5,133 nucleotides of DNA from JAQGMV01 sp046597455 (lineage in GTDB: Bacteria > Pseudomonadota > Gammaproteobacteria > Burkholderiales > SG8-41): assembly GCA_046597455.1 (NCBI GenBank), contig JBKJKJ010000341.1:1-5133 (forward strand). Direction: 5' to 3'. The notes below the pieces were generated by a model that searched no databases, was not told where the DNA came from, and worked only from the letters and a program-made list of their open reading frames with translations. Of the stretch, positions 1 to 4,865 are shown in pieces. Both the position numbers and the translations under genes were made by a program. Within the stretch, counting starts at the first letter, position 1, and each line of letters starts with the position of its first letter.

Positions 1-34
1 GCCGAGCCGCAGGCGAGCTAGTGTCGTGATTCTG

Positions 35-200
35 AAGTTCGCATTATATTTCGCCGTCCGTTCGTGCTGAGCGTAAAACTTTGAAGTCGAAGCATGAAAG
101 GCGTTGTTCGTCGTTCATCCTTCGACTTCGGCACCTGCTGCCGTAGCTTGTCCTGAGCGTGGTCGAAGGGCTCAGGACGAACGGATTTTGAAGCGAACTT
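35..200. repeat. REP-like palindromic repeat unit downstream of the UGSC gene
   Basis: A nest of inverted repeats. AAGTTCGC (35-42) pairs with GCGAACTT (193-200). The 15-mer at 58-72 (CCGTTCGTGCTGAGC) is complementary at 14 of 15 positions to 170-184. GTTCGTC (106-112) pairs with GACGAAC (176-182), CCTTCGAC (119-126) with GTCGAAGG (162-169), and TCCTGAGC (151-158) with GCTCAGGA (170-177). Words such as GTCGAAGGGCTCAGGACGAA resemble a dispersed palindromic repeat that I recall from many GC-rich proteobacterial genomes; that family assignment is from memory. No gene is seen here. Confidence 0.7.
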
Positions 201-218
201 ATGAATCAGGCCACTGGC
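82..218 (+). repeat. Direct repeat copy 1 (left flank of the operon)
   Basis: Positions 82-214 align with 3829-3960 in the same orientation, with 8 mismatches and one single-base gap over about 133 columns (about 93% identity by hand count). Both copies start at TGAAGTCGAAGC and reach CAGGCCAC. In this copy CAGGCCAC runs straight on into TGGC (215-218), a junction found again at 4062-4073. The repeat ends only about ten bases from the stop codon of the UGSC gene, so the two copies bracket the nitrile hydratase/UGSC operon closely. Confidence 0.85.
151..177 (-). terminator. Possible transcription-end hairpin after the UGSC gene
   Basis: A perfect 8-base inverted repeat, TCCTGAGC (151-158) and GCTCAGGA (170-177), with an 11-base loop, lies 50 to 77 bases past the stop codon at 228-230. 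It is the tightest hairpin in the repeat and could end or stabilise the operon transcript. No T-run follows on the minus strand, so it does not look like a classical intrinsic terminator. Confidence 0.3.
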
Positions 219-227
219 GCCCGCCGA

Positions 228-1928
228 TCATGGATTCCAAGCCTTCGGCAGCGCCACCTTCCTGCTGGTGGCGTAGCCCTGCTTGAAGTTCTGCCGGTAG
301 ATGGACGAGCGGTTTCTCAGCGGATCGCCGGCGACGACGATCAGCCATCGCGTCTCGGGCAGCATCAGCGGCACCAGGCGGTCGGGGTGGTCAGAGAGAC
401 GCCACGCCTTCGGCAGCACGCCCGCTTCGACCAGGCTCGCGATCGTCGTCCCCGGCGGGTGATGATCGCCGAGCATCATGTGCCATTCGTAGTAATGCGC
501 CGGCACCGTTGCATGCTTCATCAGATACGCTTCGACATCCTGCTTCGAGTAACCGGCCTTGGCGAGCAGCGCGGCGATCACGGGCGTGAGCAGCAGCACG
601 TGCGATTCGACGTAGCCGCGGGAGCTCTGATAGGGCTCGATCATCCGTTTGACCCAGTCGACGATGTAGTCGAGGTGCCGCTCGGCAAACTCGCCCCCGG
701 TGGCGAACGGATCGCTCGCAGTCCTCACCGACGTGATCGTCACCACGTTATCGTCGGCCTCGAACCCGCGAGTCACGTGCAGCGGCGCCCATCCCATAGC
801 GGCGCACGCCTGCTCGTTTTCCGCGACGACCGCCCTGAACATTTGCCCAAAGGTCGCCATGTCGGTCGTGCCTTGAAGGAAGCGCGGAATGTTCCTCGCG
901 AACAGCCGATAGAAGCGGCCGATGCTGGTATTGGCCTGGTTCCCCGGACGTTGCGCGCCCTGGCCGTCGTTCAGTCCGAGTTGCGCCCGGATCGGACCGT
1001 TAAGGATGATCATCGCTTCCCAGCCCGGCGTGCTCCCGCCGTGCTTCATGCCGAACTCGGGGTCCGCCATGATTTCGACGATCGCGACGAGGACGGGCAT
1101 GTATTCGGGACGGCAACCGGCCATCACGCCGGTCACTGCGACTTTCCAGATGCTCGCTTCGGCCTGGCTCGGGTGCAGCGTTCCGAGCACCTCGTCGGGA
1201 GCGCGGTCGGTAAAGCGCATGAACGCGTCGATGGCCTCGATCGTGGGCGGCACGACAGGCAGCCCGTCGGTCCACTCGTTGCTTCGGAAAAAGTTGTTGA
1301 CCTCCTCGAACGTGCCCGTGAAAACGATATCGCGGTCTTCCGGTTCGGCGCTGTCAGCGCTCGACTCAGCCGACGGCTCGTCCTGCGTGAGCTGACTGAC
1401 GATCTGATCGACGAGAACGTCTTCGATGTTCTTCACGACGGTCGATCGCTCGTGCGTCGAGATGACGCCCGGGTACGTAGCGATGCGAAGGTCGACGCCC
1501 GCCTGCTTGCCGATCGCCTTCGCGGATTTCGCAAAACCCTGGTCTATCGCAATGGTCACGGTCGGAACGCCCGCCATCTCGGCGGCTATGCTGGCTCGCG
1601 AACTCGCGGCTGTGCAGCTCCCTCAACCGGCGTTGCCCGAGATGACAAGATCGCATTCGAGCTGCGCCAGCTTCTCCGGCAACGCTCTCAGCACTTCCGT
1701 TTCCCGCGCGCCGTAGGTGTCGCCGAACGCCCGGTGCGAGACGAACCTGATGTTCGGGTAGCGCCTGAGCAGCGCCTTCTCGATCACGTCGAACGTGAAC
1801 TCACTGTCGAACTTGTGGTTGGACAGCTCGCCGATGGTCAATCCATCCAGTGTGCGAGGACGCGCCGCACGCGCCTTGCGCTGGCGGGCCCGACGCCCGA
1901 GTGGATACACGACTTCGTATGTGGACAT
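228..1928 (-). CDS. UGSC family selenoprotein, two-domain, 566 residues with in-frame UGA
   Basis: One frame runs from ATG at 1926-1928 to TGA at 228-230, broken only by TGA at 1623-1625, read here as selenocysteine (residue 102). The local sequence is SGNAG-U-GSCT, the signature that names the UGSC (seleno)protein family; relatives carry Cys at this place. The first 101 residues have the expected N-terminal layout (LDGLTIGELSNHK, then DLVISGNAG), and the frame resumes with GSCTAASSRASIAAEMAGVPTV. The UGSC domain covers about residues 1-182. An acidic, Ser-rich linker (about 185-200) leads to a C-terminal domain of about 365 residues with WTDGLPVVPPT (219-229), GCRPEYMPV (Cys 272) and a terminal PETRWLIVVAGDP (about 524-536). 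I recall this second domain from uncharacterised proteins found near UGSC genes. U-x-x-C resembles a redox pair, but no reaction is known. AGGGAG lies 8 bases before the ATG. No signal peptide or membrane segment is seen, so the protein is probably cytosolic. It is last in the nitrile hydratase operon. A conventional call would give only the 449-residue fragment 228-1577. Confidence 0.85.
1590..1625 (-). promoter_or_regulatory. Candidate bacterial SECIS element directly after the UGA
   Basis: Counting from the first base after UGA on the minus strand, CGCG (15-18; 1608-1605) pairs with CGCG (23-26; 1600-1597) around the four-base loop AGUU (19-22). An outer stem GCUG (1618-1615) pairs with CAGC (1593-1590), separated from the apical stem by an internal loop. 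Bacterial SECIS hairpins lie just downstream of the UGA, with the apical loop roughly 16-37 bases away and a G in the first two loop positions; this one fits both. The structure was drawn by eye without energy calculation, and GC-rich DNA can give short stems by chance. Confidence 0.6.
1623..1625 (-). other. UGA codon recoded as selenocysteine (residue 102)
   Basis: This is the only in-frame stop between 1928 and 228. It sits exactly at the U of the U-G-S-C motif, and strong protein-like sequence continues on both sides without a frame shift. A true nonsense mutation or a TGC/TGT to TGA sequencing error at exactly this codon is the alternative. The selenocysteine machinery (selA, selB, selC, selD) is not in the window. 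Confidence 0.82.
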
Positions 1929-1936
1929 TGACAGTG

Positions 1937-1942
1937 CTCCCT
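1937..1942 (-). promoter_or_regulatory. Ribosome binding site of the UGSC gene
   Basis: AGGGAG on the minus strand lies 8 bases before the ATG at 1926-1928. It supports this start and shows that the gene is translated independently of the upstream accessory gene. Confidence 0.7.
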
Positions 1943-1979
1943 GGGTAAATCGGGTCAGAGTAAGAGTCTTACCCGGATT
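1943..1979. repeat. Inverted repeat in the UGSC leader
   Basis: AATCGGGT (1948-1955) faces ACCCGGATT (1971-1979), complementary apart from one bulged base. Between them lies the near-perfect palindrome GTAAGA-G-TCTTAC (1960-1972). GGGTAA (1943-1948) can instead pair with TTACCC (1969-1974), so two exclusive stems are possible just before the ribosome binding site. The word GGGTCAGAGTAAGA also resembles REP-type palindromes seen around other bacterial genes. Whether it is a leader regulatory structure, an operator or a repeat remnant cannot be told from sequence. Confidence 0.5.
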
Positions 1980-2013
1980 GTTCCTGACGGCTGGTTTCGG
2001 GATTCGTTGCAGG

Positions 2014-2039
2014 CGTCCGCATGTAAAGAATTGCGGACG
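2014..2039. repeat. Perfect 8-bp hairpin between the accessory and UGSC genes
   Basis: CGTCCGCA (2014-2021) and TGCGGACG (2032-2039) are perfect inverted arms around a 10-base AT-rich loop. In the minus-strand transcript the hairpin lies 25 bases after the accessory gene stop. It has no T-run after it, so an attenuator, RNA-processing or mRNA-stabilising stem is more likely than a full terminator. Confidence 0.55.
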
Positions 2040-2063
2040 TGACTCACCTTCTGAAGAGAGTGA

Positions 2064-2474
2064 CTACGTTTCTGGTAGTGAGAAATCGCCCGGCGCCAGC
2101 TCGATCGGCGCGCCATGCGGTGTGCGGTCGGCGGCACGGTCCCACGCTTCGCGGTATTGCCCCAGGGTCTCTTCGCTCGCGACGCCCTTCTCGGTAACCA
2201 GCCGCTCGAGGGTTGCAAGCCAGTGTCGATAATAGGTCTCGCCGGTATCGGGGTCTCCGGCGCGCTGTGCCCGTTTGATTTCCTCTCCCAGTGCCACTGC
2301 CCACTCGCTCCAGGTGAACAAGCCGCGCTGCTGGAGCGCGAGCGCCATGGCGAAGGCCTGCGCTTCCCACGGCTCGCGAAACACCGGTCCCTGCTCGTCA
2401 CGCGGGAGGCCGGGCAGCGCCGCGGTCGCCTCGCGCGCCGCAGCCGGGCCGAAGCTCGGATCAGGCCGGCTCAA
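2064..2474 (-). CDS. Nitrile hydratase accessory protein (P14K/NhlE-like activator)
   Basis: A 136-residue protein related to the N-terminal half of the nitrile hydratase beta subunit. In cobalt enzymes such small proteins act as metallochaperones that deliver cobalt to alpha and support cysteine oxidation. Recognisable parts are LPGLPRDEQGPVFREPWEAQAFAMALALQQRGLFTWSEWA (about 20-59), the helical core ALGEEIKRAQRAGDP, and YYRHWLATLERLVTEKG (81-97). The frame opens with TTG at 2472-2474 (read as Met), 14 bases inside the end of the beta gene; the first in-frame internal Met, residue 43, lies inside conserved sequence and is too late. The ribosome site is weak, so coupling to beta translation is likely. 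The order alpha-beta-accessory resembles that of Pseudomonas putida-type cobalt nitrile hydratases. The family call is firm; the exact start is less sure. Confidence 0.88.
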   Translation of the reverse strand: MSRPDPSFGPAAAREATAALPGLPRDEQGPVFREPWEAQAFAMALALQQRGLFTWSEWAVALGEEIKRAQRAGDPDTGETYYRHWLATLERLVTEKGVASEETLGQYREAWDRAADRTPHGAPIELAPGDFSLPET

Positions 2475-3117
2475 GGTACGGCTCGAAGGCCTCGATCGAC
2501 ACCGTCAGTGTCGGATCGGCATTGGGACCCCAGAGCTGGCGGCCATTGAACACCACTGTGTAGAGCCACTGTGGATCCTCGCCATGCCCTGTCGTGACCG
2601 AGTCGGGAAAGACGTGGCAGCCGCGCAGCGCTTCGATCACCCCTTCATGGCCGCGGACGTAACGCGGCAGCCGCGTGTGCGTCGGCGGGTTGATGTTCCT
2701 CGTGCGTACGCGATCGCCCGGCTTGAACCGCGCCTCATGGCTGGGCGGGCGGCTGAAGGAGCCGCGCGTAAACGACGGGCCGAGATCGTCCTTCGTCATC
2801 ACACCCGCGACGGGCTTGCCTAGACGCAGCGCGTGGCCGGCGGCAATCTCATCCGGATCGATCAATCCCTTCTCGACGACGCACGTCTCCATGCCCATCA
2901 GCCATCGCTCGTAGTAGGACGCAGCGAGGTAGCGCTGAGGCGGCTGGCGTTCGATCGCGTCGCGCGACATGTCGATATTCCACGCGCGTGCGAACCGGAT
3001 GGCGCGCTGCATCGCCAGCACGCGCGCCTCCCACGACGCATGGAACGGGTGCTCGTCGGCGTCGGGTTCGACTTTGCCGAATCCGTGCATGCCGCCCATG
3101 TCGTGCACGCCGTTCAT
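2461..3117 (-). CDS. nthB: Nitrile hydratase beta subunit
   Basis: A 218-residue subunit that pairs with alpha to hydrate nitriles to amides in the cytosol. It begins with the family hallmark MNGVHDMGGMHGFG. A longer frame begins at 3165, but the ATG at 3115-3117 shares ATGA with the alpha stop, a typical translational coupling, and matches relatives. The N-terminal half contains SRDAIERQPPQRYLAASYYERWL (51-73); Arg52 is likely the conserved arginine that hydrogen-bonds the oxidised alpha cysteines. The C-terminal SH3-like half has FKPGDRVRTRNINPPTHTR (131-149), PRYVRGHEGVIE (151-162, with Arg155 the probable second active-site arginine) and QWLYTVVFNGRQLWG (183-197). Length is normal, and no truncation or missing motif is seen. 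Confidence 0.95.
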   Translation of the reverse strand: MNGVHDMGGMHGFGKVEPDADEHPFHASWEARVLAMQRAIRFARAWNIDMSRDAIERQPPQRYLAASYYERWLMGMETCVVEKGLIDPDEIAAGHALRLGKPVAGVMTKDDLGPSFTRGSFSRPPSHEARFKPGDRVRTRNINPPTHTRLPRYVRGHEGVIEALRGCHVFPDSVTTGHGEDPQWLYTVVFNGRQLWGPNADPTLTVSIEAFEPYLEPA

Positions 3118-3734
3118 GCCGGCGCCTTGGTCGGCGTCCGCGGAAGGCCCATGCCGATCATACAATCGCGAGTGACGAGCGTTGCCAGCCGCTCCTCGCT
3201 CCAGCCGTCGGTGCCCTCCGGGCGCTGCGGCAGCACGACGAAGCGCGTCTCGGCGGTGGAATCCCAGACGCGAATCTCGGTTGCCTCAGGCAGGGGCACG
3301 CCGAAGTCGGCGAGCACGCCACGCGGGTCCATGACGGCGCGCGAGCGGTACGGCGCTGACTTGTACCAGACCGGGGGCAGACCGAGCACGTCCCACGGAT
3401 AGCACGAGCACAGCGTGCACACGACCATGTTGTGGCGGGCCGGCGTGTTCTCGCCTGCGATCAGATGATCGCCCACGCCGACACCGAGCGAGGCGAGCGC
3501 CTTCGTCGCGTCGTCGAGCAGCGCCGCCTTGAACTGCGGATCGACCCAGGCCCGGGCGATGGCGCGGGCTCCGATGTGCGGACCGGTCTTCGTCTCGTAG
3601 TGCTCGATGATGCCGTCGAGCACGGCGGGGTCGACGTAACCTTTTTCGGTCAGGATCGTTTCGAGGGCGCGCACCCGAAGCTGGGTGTCGGAGAGCTCCG
3701 AATGGACGTGGTCGTGGTGGTCGTCGCTATGCAT
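3114..3734 (-). CDS. nthA: Nitrile hydratase alpha subunit, cobalt type
   Basis: A 206-residue metal-binding subunit. Residues 105-111 read VCTLCSC, the cobalt-type motif (iron enzymes usually have Ser in place of Thr). Cys106, Cys109 and Cys111 with backbone amides of Ser110 and Cys111 should hold the low-spin cobalt, and Cys109 and Cys111 are the expected sites of oxidation to sulfinic and sulfenic acid. Also conserved are VWYKSAPYRSRAVMDPRGVLADFG (122-145) and VVLPQRPEGTDGWSEERLATLVTRDCMIG (166-194). The N terminus is His-rich, with five His in the first 11 residues, possibly for metal capture. The frame stays open upstream to 3962, but that part is repeat DNA; the ATG at 3732-3734 has TGAGGA 10 bases before it and gives normal length. 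First gene of the operon. Confidence 0.95.
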   Translation of the reverse strand: MHSDDHHDHVHSELSDTQLRVRALETILTEKGYVDPAVLDGIIEHYETKTGPHIGARAIARAWVDPQFKAALLDDATKALASLGVGVGDHLIAGENTPARHNMVVCTLCSCYPWDVLGLPPVWYKSAPYRSRAVMDPRGVLADFGVPLPEATEIRVWDSTAETRFVVLPQRPEGTDGWSEERLATLVTRDCMIGMGLPRTPTKAPA

Positions 3735-3744
3735 ATCACCGATT

Positions 3745-3750
3745 TCCTCA
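3745..3750 (-). promoter_or_regulatory. Ribosome binding site of nthA
   Basis: TGAGGA on the minus strand, 10 bases before the ATG at 3732-3734. The spacing is slightly long but acceptable. It decides the start against the in-frame extension up to 3962. Confidence 0.6.
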
Positions 3751-3761
3751 GGTATTGGGCG

Positions 3762-3791
3762 ACGATAAGGCTTCGGAGCAGCTTCCGTCAA
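3762..3791 (-). promoter_or_regulatory. Candidate sigma70-type promoter of the nitrile hydratase operon
   Basis: On the minus strand TTGACG (3791-3786, 5 of 6 to consensus) is followed after 18 bases by TATCGT (3767-3762, 4 of 6). Transcription would start near 3755, giving a leader of about 20 bases that includes the ribosome site. Position and spacing are right, but the -10 is imperfect and the call rests on eye inspection. Confidence 0.45.
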
Positions 3792-3810
3792 TGCAGCCGC
3801 GCCGGCTGCA
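3792..3810. promoter_or_regulatory. Palindrome next to the operon -35 (possible operator)
   Basis: TGCAGCC (3792-3798) and GGCTGCA (3804-3810) form a perfect 7-base inverted repeat with a 5-base spacer, directly upstream of the candidate -35 at 3786-3791. This is where an activator or a repressor could bind. No regulator gene is in the window. It could also be an incidental GC-rich palindrome. Confidence 0.4.
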
Positions 3811-3828
3811 CCATATATGCGAACGCTA

Positions 3829-3960
3829 TGAAGTCGAAGCATGAAGAGCGTTGTTCGTCGTTCATCCTTCGACTTCGGCACCTGTTGCCGTAGCTTGTCC
3901 CGAGCTTGGTCGAAGGGCTCAGGACGTACGGATTCTGAAGCGAACTTGTGATCAGGCCAC
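3829..3960 (+). repeat. Direct repeat copy 2 (right flank of the operon)
   Basis: This 132-base copy matches 82-214 in the same orientation at about 93%. It lacks the outer left arm found at 58-72 beside copy 1. Its internal hairpin has TCCCGAGC (3898-3905) against GCTCAGGA (3917-3924), one pair weaker than in copy 1. It lies just upstream of the operon promoter region. Confidence 0.85.
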
Positions 3961-4069
3961 AAGTGGAGCGAACGTTAGAACCCGTAGCAACTTACCGGTG
4001 AGCGACGGGCCCGCCTTCTATCGGGCGGCCGTCGCGAACGTTACTCTCGAATCCCCTAATACAGGCCAC
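3953..4069. mobile_element. Likely 101-bp insertion with 8-bp target duplication
   Basis: CAGGCCAC occurs at 3953-3960 and again at 4062-4069, the second time followed by TGGC. In repeat copy 1 the uninterrupted form CAGGCCAC-TGGC is at 207-218. Copy 1 thus looks like the empty site, and 3961-4061 like an insert. The insert holds a strong hairpin: GCGACGG (4002-4008) with CCGTCGC (4029-4035), and CCGCC (4011-4015) with GGCGG (4024-4028). GCGAACGTTA stands on either side of the hairpin (3968-3977 and 4034-4043). No clear terminal inverted repeats and no coding capacity are seen; a small non-autonomous element is one reading. Confidence 0.5.
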
Positions 4070-4110
4070 TGGCATTGTCTGCAACGCTGCATCGCAACGT
4101 TGACTTTCCG

Positions 4111-4124
4111 GGGGCTGTCGCCCC
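4111..4124 (+). promoter_or_regulatory. Small hairpin in the lipoprotein leader
   Basis: GGGGC (4111-4115) and GCCCC (4120-4124) form a 5-base stem with loop TGTC, 64 bases before the start codon. A TTGACT (4100-4105) just upstream could be a -35, but the matching -10 (CATGCT, 4124-4129, 18 bases on) has only three consensus bases, so the promoter is unproven. Confidence 0.25.
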
Positions 4125-4174
4125 ATGCTGTGCTTGCAAGACGGGCGGAGGCCCGGCCGGTTCAGTCCATCAAC

Positions 4175-4183
4175 AGGGGAGGA
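4175..4183 (+). promoter_or_regulatory. Strong ribosome binding site of the DUF1080 gene
   Basis: AGGGGAGGA lies 5 bases before the ATG at 4189-4191. It decides this start against the longer in-frame extension beginning at 4075, because the lipoprotein signal peptide begins exactly here. Confidence 0.8.
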
Positions 4184-4188
4184 CAAAA

Positions 4189-4812
4189 ATGAAGCGCTTC
4201 TCAAGCGTGGCAGCAGGGCTGCTGGTTGTCGCAATGACCGTTGCCGGCTGCGCTCAAGGGCTGCGTAGCGGCTCGACTTCGCTGATCGATGGCGAGAAAG
4301 GGCTCGAGAACTTCACCCGCGTGGGGGACGCGAACTGGCGCGCAGAGGGTGGCGCGATCGTCGGGGACAAGGGCAAGGGCGGGCACCTCGTGACGAAGAA
4401 GTCGTACAAGGACTTCGAGCTCCGTGCCGAGTTCTACGCCGAGACGACCACCCAGAGCGGAATCTTCATCCGGATCTCAGACCCGCAGAAGATCGGCTCG
4501 GACAACGCGTACGAAGCAAACATTTACGATCTTCGTCCAGGGCAGGAATACGCGACGGGCGCGATCGTTGGTTTCGCGTCGGTCCCGGTTCCGCTCATCC
4601 ACAAGGTCGGCACGCCCACGGGCGGCAGATGGAACGTGATGGAAATCCACGCGAAGGGTGAGGACCTGACCGTGACGCTCAACGGCGTCGTCACGGCCCA
4701 CACGCGCAATGGCAAGTTCAAACAGGGACCGATTTCGCTTCAGTTCGGCAATCTGCCGAAGGCGCCGGGCGGCCCGATCAAGTGGCGCAAGCTCGAGATC
4801 GTGGAGCTGTGA
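4189..4812 (+). CDS. DUF1080 (3-keto-disaccharide hydrolase domain) lipoprotein
   Basis: A 207-residue lipoprotein. The signal peptide has basic MKR, a hydrophobic core (about 7-17) and the lipobox VAGC with the lipidated Cys at 21; Ala at +2 suggests outer-membrane sorting in a Gram-negative cell. The mature part is one jelly-roll domain of the DUF1080 family (concanavalin/LamG-like). Seen landmarks are NWRAEGGAIVGDKGKGGHLVTKKSYKDFELRAEF (49-82), SGIFIRISDP (90-99), NAYEANIYD (106-114), GRWNVMEIHAKGEDLTVTLNGV (146-167) and IKWRKLEI (197-204). Some family members hydrolyse 3-keto-glucosides and many bind or process sugars; the substrate here is unknown. It is transcribed away from the nitrile hydratase operon and shows no obvious functional link to it. 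Confidence 0.9.
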   Translation: MKRFSSVAAGLLVVAMTVAGCAQGLRSGSTSLIDGEKGLENFTRVGDANWRAEGGAIVGDKGKGGHLVTKKSYKDFELRAEFYAETTTQSGIFIRISDPQKIGSDNAYEANIYDLRPGQEYATGAIVGFASVPVPLIHKVGTPTGGRWNVMEIHAKGEDLTVTLNGVVTAHTRNGKFKQGPISLQFGNLPKAPGGPIKWRKLEIVEL

Positions 4813-4836
4813 CGTCTTAGAGGGGGCGCGAAACTG

Positions 4837-4855
4837 TTGCCCGTGAGGCGGGCGA
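4837..4855. terminator. Hairpin in the convergent gap
   Basis: GCCCG (4839-4843) and CGGGC (4849-4853) form a stem with loop TGAGG, extended by a G-T and a T-A pair at the base. It sits between the convergent lipoprotein and aldo/keto reductase stops, where a shared terminator is expected. No T-run is present on either strand, so confidence is low. Confidence 0.35.
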
Positions 4856-4865
4856 TCTCAATCGG

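Larger units (their letters stand above)
3735..4188. other. Divergent intergenic region without a gene
   Basis: This stretch separates the minus-strand operon from the plus-strand lipoprotein. Frames across it are shadows with no family resemblance. It holds, from left to right, the leader, candidate promoter and palindrome of the alpha gene, repeat copy 2 (3829-3960), a likely 101-base insertion containing a strong hairpin (3961-4061), and the leader of the lipoprotein gene. Confidence 0.8.

Noticed and set aside
104..286. Short plus-strand frame and its near copy at 3851-4192 with the shared start MFVVHPSTSAP
   Set aside because: Both translate the repeat itself; the similarity reflects the DNA repeat, not a protein family. 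No ribosome site or conserved domain is seen.
228..1577. A stand-alone 449-residue protein starting at 1577
   Set aside because: The ATG there is an internal Met in AAEMAGVPTV, with no convincing ribosome site; the frame continues upstream through GSC and UGA into the rest of the UGSC domain.
201..1931. Plus-strand open frame of 576 codons antisense to the UGSC gene
   Set aside because: It is rich in Arg, His, Asp and Val with no recognisable motif, which is typical of the shadow opposite a GC-rich gene. The minus-strand protein has clear family signatures.
3118..3165. N-terminal extension of nitrile hydratase beta by 16 residues
   Set aside because: MNGVHDMGGMHGFG is the standard beanginning of the family, and its ATG overlaps the alpha stop as ATGA.
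3735..3962. N-terminal extension of nitrile hydratase alpha by 76 residues
   Set aside because: The extension is translated from repeat copy 2 and the promoter region. Start at 3734 gives family-like length and has a ribosome site.
3968..4043. Integron attC-like site, prompted by GTTAG near a strong hairpin
   Set aside because: The paired core words do not fit RYYYAAC and GTTRRRY in the right arrangement, and no integrase or cassette array is present.
4075..4188. N-terminal extension of the DUF1080 protein
   Set aside because: The signal peptide begins exactly at 4189 after a strong AGGGGAGGA; the extension would bury it.
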